A stretch of DNA of 64,000 bases from Paenibacillus_S vulneris (GTDB lineage: Bacteria; Bacillota; Bacilli; Paenibacillales; NBRC-103111). Below are positions 1-7,032 of the stretch, in pieces; the stretch's first letter is position 1, and the number at the start of each line of letters is the position of its first letter. The notes under the pieces were generated by a model that had not been told where the DNA came from, did no database searches, and saw nothing but the letters and a program-made list of their open reading frames with translations. Position numbers and translations under genes: made by a program. The DNA lies in contig NZ_BAABJG010000029.1 in the NCBI RefSeq assembly GCF_039543185.1, positions 124,001 through 188,000 of the forward strand, given 5' to 3'.

Positions 1-267
1 GAGAAGATCAGCAAAGACAAGTCTTATGAGGTGATCTCGCAGGAAGTGCTCCCTGATTATGATGCGGATGCGATCTTTGTCATCGTCAATAATGAGGACG
101 GGGCCAAAAAATTGTACCAGCAGCTGCAATCCAGCCCGATCTGGCAGGGGCTAAAAGCGGTGAAAGCCAACCATATCTATCCGATTCCCGATCAGCCATG
201 GCTGGACTACTCGGCGATGGGAAATAAAATGTCCTTAGATTACGCGGAAAACATGTTTTCGAAATAA
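1..267 (+). CDS. Iron-siderophore ABC transporter substrate-binding protein (C-terminal part)
   Basis: Only the last 88 residues are present; the frame is open from the first base and the start lies outside the window. The end of the protein (IWQGLKAVKANHIYPI, then a W-x-DYSA stretch and a final helix with DYAENMF) matches the C-terminal lobe of FecB/FhuD-type periplasmic binding proteins, which as lipoproteins capture ferric siderophores or haem and pass them to a FecCD permease. No permease or ATPase follows, so any partners must lie upstream or elsewhere. A strong terminator comes 9 bases after the stop. Substrate cannot be told from this fragment. Confidence 0.75.
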   Translation, partial: EKISKDKSYEVISQEVLPDYDADAIFVIVNNEDGAKKLYQQLQSSPIWQGLKAVKANHIYPIPDQPWLDYSAMGNKMSLDYAENMFSK

Positions 268-275
268 GTTTGGAG

Positions 276-300
276 AAAGCACCTGGCAGGTGCTTTTTTT
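276..300 (+). terminator. Rho-independent terminator
   Basis: A perfect 9-bp stem AAAGCACCT/AGGTGCTTT with a 3-base loop runs into a T tract just after the binding-protein stop codon. Confidence 0.85.
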
Positions 301-425
301 AATCGCATGGGAAAATTGTAAAGCTAATGGTTTCATGCTGCTTTTCTTACCAACGGTCATTTTACTTTAATATTTGGGTGCGGGGCCTCTTACCAAAATC
401 ACATGTCCATCATCCCGAAGATGCC

Positions 426-453
426 GAGAGTACCTGCGAGGTGCTCTCTTTTT
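426..453 (+). terminator. Second terminator-like hairpin without an upstream gene
   Basis: GAGAGTACCT and AGGTGCTCTC pair over 10 bp (one G-T wobble) around a GCG loop, followed by a T run. No reading frame precedes it within 150 bases. Its inner ACCT/AGGT stem resembles the terminator at 276-300, so it may be a relic of a lost gene or a duplicated terminator. The rest of 301-631 holds only AT-rich sequence, presumably the promoter of the next operon. Confidence 0.6.
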
Positions 454-631
454 CTATACGATCTAGGTATTATTCCCTATAAAAGTTCACGAAGATTTCC
501 TATTCATTCTATGGAATAATCTTACTAGCTCAACAGCTATCGACACTATTTGTGAATCTATGATATCATTTAGTTCTTGATAAAGTGGTAACGTAGTAAA
601 GTAAAATTAGTAAAAGGTGGTTCTTAATAGG

Positions 632-1420
632 ATGAAACGTTTAGCAGCTATGGCCTTGGTACTTACCGCGGCAATATCAATCTTTACAGGATGCTCCGCT
701 GGGAAGGAAGCCTCTTCCGCTTCGGGGGATAACAAGAAACTGGTTATTGGTATCGACGACAAGTTCGCGCCTCTAGGCTTTAGAGATGAGAAGAATGATA
801 TCGTCGGTTTTGATATCGACTACGCGAAAGCGGCAGCAGAGAAAATGGGGACAACCGCCGTTTTTCAACCGATAGATTGGAAAACGAAAGAGTCGGAGCT
901 GAGCAGCGGCCGGATCGACTTGATCTGGAACGGATACACCATTACCGATGAGCGTAAGGAAAAGGTATTGTTCACCAAGCCTTATTTGAAAAACGCTCAA
1001 GTAGTTGTCACTTTGGCCAAATCGAATCTGTCCAAGCTGGATGACCTGACCGGCAAAGTCATAGGGCTTCAATCTCTTTCCTCTGCGGCGGACGCTTTGG
1101 ATGAAAGTCCGCTCAAGTCCAAGGTGAAAAATGTGACGGAATACGCGGACAACGTGCTCGCCCTAAACGATTTGAAAATCGGCCGCGTGGATGCGGTAGT
1201 TATCGATGAAGTTGTCATTGACTACTATATGTCGAAGGAGAAGGGCACCTTCAAGCTGATGAATGAGTCGCTGGCTCCTGAAGAATACGGAATCGGCGTG
1301 AAAAAAGGCAACGAAGCGCTGCTGCAGAAGCTGCAAAAGGCGCTGGATGAGATGAATCAGGACGGCACCGCAGCGAAAATTTCGCAAAAATGGTTCGGCG
1401 AAGATAAAGTATTGAAGTAA
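632..1420 (+). CDS. Amino acid ABC transporter substrate-binding lipoprotein
   Basis: Captures a polar amino acid, or cystine, outside the membrane for the permease and ATPase encoded directly downstream. The start is ATG 632 with AAAGGTGG at 613-620; a GTG at 617 is in frame but sits inside that ribosome site. A lipoprotein signal ends in the lipobox FTGC. The mature part is a complete SBP_bac_3 domain (opening GIDDKFAPLGF, with GFDIDYAKA, and IDLIWNGYTITDERKE) of about 240 residues, the usual family length. The organisation SBP-permease-ATPase matches TcyABC/FliY-type cystine or glutamine systems. Which amino acid is bound cannot be read from the sequence. Confidence 0.9.
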   Translation: MKRLAAMALVLTAAISIFTGCSAGKEASSASGDNKKLVIGIDDKFAPLGFRDEKNDIVGFDIDYAKAAAEKMGTTAVFQPIDWKTKESELSSGRIDLIWNGYTITDERKEKVLFTKPYLKNAQVVVTLAKSNLSKLDDLTGKVIGLQSLSSAADALDESPLKSKVKNVTEYADNVLALNDLKIGRVDAVVIDEVVIDYYMSKEKGTFKLMNESLAPEEYGIGVKKGNEALLQKLQKALDEMNQDGTAAKISQKWFGEDKVLK

Positions 1421-1443
1421 CACTTCGGATGAAGATAAGCGAG

Positions 1444-1480
1444 AACGGATTTCTTTCGGGGAATCCCGTTTTGCTTTTGG
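1444..1480 (+). terminator. Intercistronic hairpin between binding protein and permease
   Basis: An imperfect stem (GAACGGATT against AATCCCGTT) followed by TTGCTTTT lies in the 72-base gap after the binding-protein gene. Such hairpins commonly make the binding protein more abundant than the membrane parts; this role is inferred. Confidence 0.4.
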
Positions 1481-1492
1481 GGGAGTTTTTCT

Positions 1493-2152
1493 ATGTCTTT
1501 GGATAAATGGATCTCAATGATTAAACCGATGCTGGAAGGCGCTCAAATGACGGTCCTCCTGTTTCTGATTGCGATCGTAGTATCGATCCCGCTGGGGTTC
1601 CTGCTTACGTTAGCGGTCAAAAGCAGCAGCAAGCCGTTATCCTGGCTCGCTCACACGTATATTTACGTCATGCGCGGTACGCCGCTGCTGCTCCAGCTGC
1701 TGGTCATCTGCTTCGGTCTTCCGATGATCCCGGGAATCGGCGAATATTTGGTGCTGGACCGGTTTACCGCAGCCTGCGTAGGCTTTATTCTGAACTATGC
1801 GGCGTATTTTGCGGAGATTTTCCGCGGGGGCTTGCTGGCTATCGATAAGGGCCAGTACGAGGCCTCCCAGGTGCTTGGCTTCAGTAAATGGCAGACGCTG
1901 ACGCGGATTATTTTGCCTCAGATGGTTCGGGTCGTCCTGCCGTCGGTATCGAACGAATCCATCACGCTGATCAAGGATACCGCGCTGCTATATGCCGTTG
2001 CGGTTCCCGACCTCTTGCACTATGCCCAGACCGTGGTGAACCGCGACTTTACGATCGTTCCTTTCTTTGTCGCAGGTATCATTTATTTGATCATGACGCT
2101 TCTGTTAACCGTATTGTTCAAATGGCTGGAAAGAAGATTTAAATTTGAATAA
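1493..2152 (+). CDS. Amino acid ABC transporter permease
   Basis: A 219-residue inner-membrane permease of the HisMQ type with about five hydrophobic segments. The cytoplasmic EAA loop that docks with the ATPase is visible at about residues 123-142 (EASQVLGFSKWQTLTRIILPQ region). The N-terminal half has the family-typical YVMRGTPLLLQL. It starts at ATG 1493 and is followed after 14 bases by the ATPase gene, so the three genes form one operon. A single permease implies a homodimeric channel. Confidence 0.92.
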   Translation: MSLDKWISMIKPMLEGAQMTVLLFLIAIVVSIPLGFLLTLAVKSSSKPLSWLAHTYIYVMRGTPLLLQLLVICFGLPMIPGIGEYLVLDRFTAACVGFILNYAAYFAEIFRGGLLAIDKGQYEASQVLGFSKWQTLTRIILPQMVRVVLPSVSNESITLIKDTALLYAVAVPDLLHYAQTVVNRDFTIVPFFVAGIIYLIMTLLLTVLFKWLERRFKFE

Positions 2153-2166
2153 AAGGACTGGCTGAT

Positions 2167-2913
2167 GTGGCTATCATAGAAGTATCCAATCTTACGAAAT
2201 CCTACGGCACTCTGGACGTGCTGAAGCAAATGTCGTTTCAGGTCAACAAGAACGATGTCGTTGCGGTCATCGGTCCTTCCGGCTCGGGAAAAAGTACGAT
2301 GCTCCGTAGTCTGGTCCATCTCGAAGAGATCAACGGCGGTACGATCAAGATCCATGGGGAGACGCTGGTCGATAACGGAGTCTACGCCAAGCCCCAGGAG
2401 ATCAAACGGATCACGGCTAGGATGGGAATGGTATTTCAGCATTTCAATCTGTTTCCTCATCTAACGGTCAAGCAAAATTTGGAGCTGGCCCCGAGAATCG
2501 TCAAAGGGGAGTCCGCCTCGGACATCGCCAAGCGCAGCTCGGAGCTGCTCGCCAAGGTCGGCCTGTCCGGCCGCGAGTCACAGCTTCCGTCGAAGCTTTC
2601 CGGCGGGCAGAAGCAGCGTGTCGCTATTGCCCGGGCCTTAATGATGAATCCGGACATTTTGCTGTTTGACGAGCCTACCTCGGCATTGGACCCCGAGCTG
2701 ACAGGCGAGGTGCTGCAGGTAATGAAAAATCTTGCCGAAGAGCACATGACGATGATTGTCGTTACTCACGAGATGGGGTTTGCCAAGGAAGTGGCTAACC
2801 GGGTCATGTTCATGGACCAGGGAGAAATTATTGAATCCGGCTCTCCGGAGCAAATTTTCGTCCATCCGCAGTTCGACAGGACCAGGGCATTCTTGAATCA
2901 CAGCCTGAAATAA
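2167..2913 (+). CDS. Amino acid ABC transporter ATP-binding protein
   Basis: A 248-residue ATPase that powers the transporter encoded by the two preceding genes. Walker A is GPSGSGKST at residues 36-44, the Q-loop follows in the GMVFQHFNLFPHLTV segment typical of polar amino acid systems (GlnQ/HisP/TcyC), the signature is LSGGQKQR, Walker B is ILLFDEPTS, and the H-loop is VVTHEMGFA. The start is GTG 2167, preceded by AAAGGACTG; an ATG two bases earlier is out of frame. It ends with an imperfect terminator. Confidence 0.93.
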   Translation: MAIIEVSNLTKSYGTLDVLKQMSFQVNKNDVVAVIGPSGSGKSTMLRSLVHLEEINGGTIKIHGETLVDNGVYAKPQEIKRITARMGMVFQHFNLFPHLTVKQNLELAPRIVKGESASDIAKRSSELLAKVGLSGRESQLPSKLSGGQKQRVAIARALMMNPDILLFDEPTSALDPELTGEVLQVMKNLAEEHMTMIVVTHEMGFAKEVANRVMFMDQGEIIESGSPEQIFVHPQFDRTRAFLNHSLK

Positions 2914-2918
2914 GGGAT

Positions 2919-2950
2919 AAGCGCGGGCCTTCGGGCCGGTGCTTTTTCTT
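2919..2950 (+). terminator. Terminator of the amino acid transporter operon
   Basis: GC-rich stem with the two GGGCC blocks around a TTC loop, followed by CTTTTTCTTTT; one internal mismatch and one wobble pair. Confidence 0.7.
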
Positions 2951-3188
2951 TTGGTGCTGAGCAAGATGAAAGCGCATCCAGAGAATGAATAGAATTATGA
3001 TATTTTTGGATAGCAATCTGTTATCTCCTCTCCTTTATGATGAGAATGTGCCATGTATGCAGTGGTTGGGGTTCTCAAGCCAGGCAAGGTCTGTTTTCAC
3101 AGCCTTCGTCCGCCGGGATGGACTCACGGAGCCGTCTGGAAGCCTCCGACGGAGAACACCTGATGAAGTAAAGAGGGGAGTCTATATC

Positions 3189-4502
3189 ATGACAAAAAGA
3201 AAACGCTTACTATTATCTTCGCTGATGGCCGCTGTTTTGTTAACGACAGCAGCATGCGGCAGCGGTGGAGTAACGAAGGAATCCGAGCCTGCCAAAGGTC
3301 AGGACAATGTAAAACGCGAGCCCGTCGAGATAACGTTTTACCGCCCGAATAACGGAACGACGGAAGAGCAGTTTATGGATTTGATGGGGAACGCGATCAA
3401 GGAGAAGTTTCCGTTCGTTACACCGAAGTTTATCCCTTGGGGGAATGGAACGAAGATGGAGGAGGTTATCTCAGCCGGAGTGGATATGGACATTATCCTC
3501 CTGTCTATCGGCTACTACCCTCAATTTCAGAACCTGAATTTGTCAACGGATTTGACGGAGTACATCAAGAAAACCAATTACGATACGAGCCGTCTGGAAA
3601 CGACGACCTTCGATTTTATTAAGCAGTTCGGCAGCGGAGGCAGGATCGACTCGCTTCCGATCTTTACTACGGCTGAAGTCCTGATGTACAACAAAGATAT
3701 TTTCGATAAATTCGGGGTGCCTTACCCTAAGGAAGGCATGACCTGGGATGACTTGTACGAGCTGGCGAAGCAGGTATCGCGTACGGACGGAGGCGTTCAA
3801 TATTACGGCTTCCTGACCTCGGTCAGCCATATGCTGAACACCAACCAGCTGTCGCTGCCGTTTGTTGATGCTAAGACGAATCAGCCTGCGATAAATACGG
3901 AGCAGTACAAGCGAATGGCTGAAAATTTCGCGCGTTTTTACAATATTCCGGGAGCGGAACTACCGAAGGAAAAGTACGGTAAAGAAGCGGATATGTTTAC
4001 AAAGGATAAGAACCTTGCCATGTACGCCTACTTTAACAGCACTATGGTCAACGCCGCGAAGGATATGAATATGGATGCGGTGCCTCTCCCGACCTTTAAG
4101 GAAGCTCCGGGAGTCGGATCTCAGATGTACTCGACCTTCGCCAGCGTTTACAGCAACAGCAAGCATAAGGATGTCGCCTTCGAAATATTGGCGTACCTGA
4201 CATCGGATGAAATGCAGGTGAAGTTTGCCAAGGATGGCACCGGAATGCCGATTGTTAAAAATATAAAGCTGCTCGATTCGTTTGGTCAAGACTTGCCGCA
4301 GCTGAAGGGCAAAAATATTAAAGCGTTCTACCCGGCTAAACCGGCGCCTGTATCGCCCAGAACGATTTATGACGACCTGGCGTCCAAATATGCTGTTACG
4401 GCGCTTAGGGAGGTCGCACAGAAGGTCAGCGACGCAAATACCGCATTCCGGAAGGCGGAGGAGCAAGCCGCCAAGGATATTCAAGCAGCTATGAAAAAGT
4501 GA
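3189..4502 (+). CDS. Extracellular solute-binding protein family 1, orphan lipoprotein
   Basis: A 437-residue family-1 binding lipoprotein, probably for a sugar or oligosaccharide. The start is ATG 3189, with AAAGAGGGGAG at 3171-3181; the open frame continues upstream to 2985 but that part has no protein character. The signal peptide ends in a TTAACGSG lipobox, and the mature chain has a typical bilobed SBP_bac_1 pattern (EITFYRPNNG, then PIFTTAEVLMYNKDIFDKFG and GMTWDDLYELAKQ). No permease or ATPase lies beside it: the gene stands between two terminators. It must therefore share a transporter coded elsewhere or act as a sensor. A near-match to a CcpA cre site overlaps the first codons. Confidence 0.88.
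   Translation: MTKRKRLLLSSLMAAVLLTTAACGSGGVTKESEPAKGQDNVKREPVEITFYRPNNGTTEEQFMDLMGNAIKEKFPFVTPKFIPWGNGTKMEEVISAGVDMDIILLSIGYYPQFQNLNLSTDLTEYIKKTNYDTSRLETTTFDFIKQFGSGGRIDSLPIFTTAEVLMYNKDIFDKFGVPYPKEGMTWDDLYELAKQVSRTDGGVQYYGFLTSVSHMLNTNQLSLPFVDAKTNQPAINTEQYKRMAENFARFYNIPGAELPKEKYGKEADMFTKDKNLAMYAYFNSTMVNAAKDMNMDAVPLPTFKEAPGVGSQMYSTFASVYSNSKHKDVAFEILAYLTSDEMQVKFAKDGTGMPIVKNIKLLDSFGQDLPQLKGKNIKAFYPAKPAPVSPRTIYDDLASKYAVTALREVAQKVSDANTAFRKAEEQAAKDIQAAMKK
3198..3211 (+). promoter_or_regulatory. Possible CcpA cre site overlapping the start of the orphan binding-protein gene
   Basis: On the reverse strand the site reads AGTAAGCGTTTTCT, which differs from the cre consensus TGWAARCGYTWNCW at one position. 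It covers codons 4-8 (Lys/Arg-rich signal peptide start), so a chance match from lysine codons is possible. Confidence 0.35.
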
Positions 4503-4561
4503 CAAATGCTTGGACGTCCTCCGGCATGGAGCGACGCTTGCAAGGTTCGTGGCTTGGATAA

Positions 4562-4609
4562 GAAATCCCCTTAACCTGCTTCTATGGCGGCCGGTTAGGG
4601 GGATTCTTT
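4562..4609. terminator. Bidirectional terminator between convergent genes
   Basis: GAAATCCCCTTAACC and GGTTAGGGGGATTC form a long stem around a 16-base loop. It sits between the convergent binding-protein and AraC-type genes and can serve both. Confidence 0.8.
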
Positions 4610-4624
4610 CGTTCAATCATTTAA

Positions 4625-5419
4625 TTAAGCCTGCTTCGCATAGGCCTCCGGGGTTTTCCCGACAGTAGCCTTGAAGTCTTTGATGAAATGGGATTGATCA
4701 TAGTAGCCCAGCTTGAGCGAGAGCTCCAGCAGATCCAGCTGCTGCCCCCGGTCCATGGCTTCGGCCGCATTTTGAAGCCGGTATAGCTTGATGACGGTTT
4801 TGGGGCTGAGACCGACGTATTGCTCGAACAGACGCTGCAGCTTTCTTTTGTTCATAGCGAAGCATTCCGAGACCTGCTCTACCTTGGTGATCTCACGCTC
4901 CAGCGCAATCCGGTCAACAATCTGGTTGACCAGAACGACCTGTTCATCCTGCTCCGGCAGCTTCGGCCGAAGAAGGTCTTCCAAGAGCTCAACCATTCTT
5001 GTTTCATCGCTTTGGGACAGGAGCAGCTCTTCTGCCTCCCGGGCCTCGATCCCCAGCATGTCGTGGACAGCCATAGGCTGCTGAAGGGCTTCGGACACCG
5101 GCTTCTTGATGAAGGGATAAAAGCCGCCGGGCTTGAATTTGGCTCCCACGACACAGCCTTTTCCTTGAAGCAGAATGGAGTAGGTTTGCTTCGCGGCTGC
5201 GTAGACGGCCGAACGGCCGGATTGGAAGAGCAGGTTCACGCAGGGATTCGGAACTACGCTCTGCAAATAGGGCTCCTGGCCGGTTAAATCCCAGCTGGCA
5301 ATCCAGTAGTGCTTGACGAAAAAACCGATATCTTCCGAAGGCGTGTAACGGTTGAGAACATATTTTGCCTTGTCAAAATTCAGAATGCCCATGCTGGGCT
5401 TCGTTTCGTGCCTCTTCAT
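4625..5419 (-). CDS. AraC-family transcriptional regulator
   Basis: A 264-residue regulator whose C-terminal third is an AraC/XylS double helix-turn-helix (the CFAMNKRKLQRLFEQYVGLSPK and LGYYDQSHFIKDFK segments). The N-terminal region (YTPSEDIGFFVKHYWIASWDL, VPNPCVNLLFQ) belongs to the DUF6597-type sensor found in many Bacillota AraC proteins. The start is ATG 5419 with AGGAGTGA upstream; a longer frame up to 5488 lacks a ribosome site. It is divergent from the SRPBCC gene at 5547 with a 127-base gap, which suggests it controls that gene. The effector is unknown. Confidence 0.88.
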   Translation of the reverse strand: MKRHETKPSMGILNFDKAKYVLNRYTPSEDIGFFVKHYWIASWDLTGQEPYLQSVVPNPCVNLLFQSGRSAVYAAAKQTYSILLQGKGCVVGAKFKPGGFYPFIKKPVSEALQQPMAVHDMLGIEAREAEELLLSQSDETRMVELLEDLLRPKLPEQDEQVVLVNQIVDRIALEREITKVEQVSECFAMNKRKLQRLFEQYVGLSPKTVIKLYRLQNAAEAMDRGQQLDLLELSLKLGYYDQSHFIKDFKATVGKTPEAYAKQA

Positions 5420-5546
5420 GATACGCTCACTCCTGTTCACGTTATGCTGCGGATGGGCAGGCGGGCATGTCGCGTTTTTACAATACATGAATGCTTGGAC
5501 AAGCTATAGTTATATTAAAGCATATTACTTCGTATAAAGGAGTGGG

Positions 5547-5999
5547 ATGATGGAACTGAAATACGAATTTTATATCGGAGCTTCCCCTGAACAAGTGTGG
5601 GATATCCTTGTGACGCCGGAAGGAACGCGCAAAATCTTTTTTGGCAGCGAGCTGCAATCGAGCTTTCAAGTCGGGGAGCCCTTTCAATATGTAGGTCCCG
5701 GCAATGATGGGGATGAAACCGTGCACGTGTATGGGACGATCCTCGCGTTTGAACCGAACCGCCTGTTCAGCGTCCTTGAGCATCCGGGGCCGTCCTATTA
5801 TCCTAACCATGCCGAATTGGAATCGAGGATTACGATGACGCTCGAGACGGTCGGAGAATGCACCAAGCTGACGCTGGTGAACGATCAATGGAGTGAGAAC
5901 CATCCGTCGTTGAAAAATACGTCCAGCAGCTGGTGGATGATCCTGAGCAACATCAAGACATTGGCCGAGACGGGGAAGACGCTGAATTTGGGCTGGTAG
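5547..5999 (+). CDS. SRPBCC / AHSA1-like domain protein
   Basis: A 150-residue single-domain protein of the START/Bet v 1-like fold. The opening YEFYIGASPEQVWDILVTPEGTRKIFFG is typical of the Aha1-domain (AHSA1) group, and the late segment on W-S-E-N continues to a final helix NIKTLAETG. Members bind small hydrophobic ligands or have no known activity. The gene is divergent from the AraC regulator. The start is ATG 5547 (or the in-frame ATG 5550) after AAAGGAGTGG. Confidence 0.85.
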   Translation: MMELKYEFYIGASPEQVWDILVTPEGTRKIFFGSELQSSFQVGEPFQYVGPGNDGDETVHVYGTILAFEPNRLFSVLEHPGPSYYPNHAELESRITMTLETVGECTKLTLVNDQWSENHPSLKNTSSSWWMILSNIKTLAETGKTLNLGW

Positions 6000-6022
6000 G
6001 TAAGGCGTCCTTAAGGACATTT

Positions 6023-6237
6023 GTCTGTTGAGAAACCTAGAAAGTATAGAAAAAAGGTGTAGGTTCCCCGGTGAGGTATCCCCTTCCGGCCGCTGTTGTT
6101 CTCGGAAAAATTTTGATTATATTCGCTTTTTACAGTGGGTATTTTCCGAGAACAAAGGCGGACGCTAACGCTCCTACAGGGGATACCCCACCTATACCTT
6201 TCCCCATTTTTCAGGACAAGCAGATTTCTCAACAGAC
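6023..6237. repeat. Imperfect palindromic repeat element, copy 1
   Basis: About 215 bp bounded by GTCTGTTGAGAAA (6023-6035) and its perfect inverted copy TTTCTCAACAGAC (6225-6237). Inside are nested inverted arms: GGTATCCCC against GGGGATACC, and TTGTTCTCGGAAAA against TTTTCCGAGAACAA. The remaining sequence is unpaired or loosely paired. Two further copies of the core occur at 9436 and 13222. The layout resembles a MITE or a REP-like or structured-RNA element; no transposase or target duplication is seen. I do not recognise the family. Confidence 0.8.
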
Positions 6238-6240
6238 TCC

Positions 6241-6264
6241 AGGCGTTCATAAGAACGCCTTTTT
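6241..6264 (+). terminator. Terminator beside palindromic element copy 1
   Basis: AGGCGTTC, loop ATAA, GAACGCCT and a T run: a perfect 8-bp stem immediately after the element. The same hairpin follows copy 2 but not copy 3. The next 290 bases, up to the small gene, hold no frame of protein character. Confidence 0.8.
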
Positions 6265-6551
6265 GTTGTTTAAAGAAGAGGTGAGCGGCGCTGCATCATC
6301 GCTCGTGTAGAAGGAAATGCAGTGGAATTAGCAGCGAGAAGAAGGAAAGACGCGTTAATGCGGTGAAGAACTTAACCACGATGAGAATAGGCCAGTATAG
6401 ATTCGTCCCAGTGGCATTGTTTGTCGCTTTTTCGGAGATTTTGGGGTATTTCCGGTTTTGGGTGGCCAAACGCGGTTTTTCTCGAAAAAAACGGTTTGAT
6501 ATACTTAATAGAATAAACTAGAGAAACCATATCAAACAGGGAGTGACACAA

Positions 6552-6728
6552 TTGAATCACGAGGAGCTGCTGGGACGTCGGAGCGAAATTTTAAAACGCC
6601 ATATTGGGAATTTGGTTCATAAGAGCAATCAGCATGGCTTGACCGAGCAAGAAACGATTTTTTTAAAGGATATCGTCAAGGAATTTCACCGGAATAAATA
6701 TGAAATGAACGCCAGCCGGAAAAAGTAA
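6552..6728 (+). CDS. Small conserved hypothetical protein, copy 1
   Basis: A 58-residue protein starting at TTG 6552, six bases after AGGGAGTG (6538-6545); the GTG at 6543 lies within that ribosome site. It is predicted all-helical and basic: ELLGRRSEILKRHIGNLVHK, a turn at QHGLT, then a helix ending FHRNKY. The two-helix layout recalls Spo0E-type phosphatases, but the SQELD signature is absent, so I assign no function. A second copy at 9922 encodes the same protein with only silent base changes, which shows that the reading frame is real and under selection. Confidence 0.7.
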   Translation: MNHEELLGRRSEILKRHIGNLVHKSNQHGLTEQETIFLKDIVKEFHRNKYEMNASRKK

Positions 6729-6745
6729 CCCTGATTTTCGATAAA

Positions 6746-6785
6746 GAGAGTCTGAACGCGATGAAGCGTCAGGCTCTTTTTTTTT
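6746..6785 (+). terminator. Terminator of small gene copy 1
   Basis: AGAGTCTGAACGC and GCGTCAGGCTCT pair (one wobble, one bulge) before a run of nine T residues. Confidence 0.85.
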
Positions 6786-6856
6786 ACTCTACTTGGGATT
6801 TATATCCAGTTTTACTGCATTGTTTTTTAAAAAAATATTTATTTTCTTCAATTGTA

Positions 6857-6884
6857 TAAAGGATTGAATTACTTTGACCGATAT
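6857..6884 (+). promoter_or_regulatory. SigD-type promoter of the chemoreceptor gene
   Basis: TAAA at 6857-6860, a 16-base spacer, then ACCGATAT at 6877-6884, close to the flagellar sigma-D consensus TAAA-N15-GCCGATAA. This suits a chemotaxis gene. The imperfect palindrome ATAGGTCTGTAGACTTAT overlaps and follows the -10 part. Confidence 0.65.
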
Positions 6885-7032
6885 AGGTCTGTAGACTTAT
6901 ATGCGCAAAGCCCGGCGAAATTCCCTTTACGCCCAATAACATGCAAATCTTTGTAACAAACGGAGCGCAGGAGCTGGGGCTGCGAGAGCAAGAACCGCTT
7001 AAAACCTACAACATGAGAGAGGCTGATGTCAA

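Noticed and set aside
2985..3188. In-frame N-terminal extension of the orphan binding protein
   Set aside because: The 68 extra residues have no family similarity, there is no ribosome site at 2985, and a clear lipoprotein signal starts at 3189 behind AAAGAGGGGAG.
6885..7030. Possible cyclic-di-GMP riboswitch before the chemoreceptor
   Set aside because: The GCGCAAAGCCCGGCGAAA stretch resembles one half of a GEMM motif, but the conserved upstream half and the second stem are missing.
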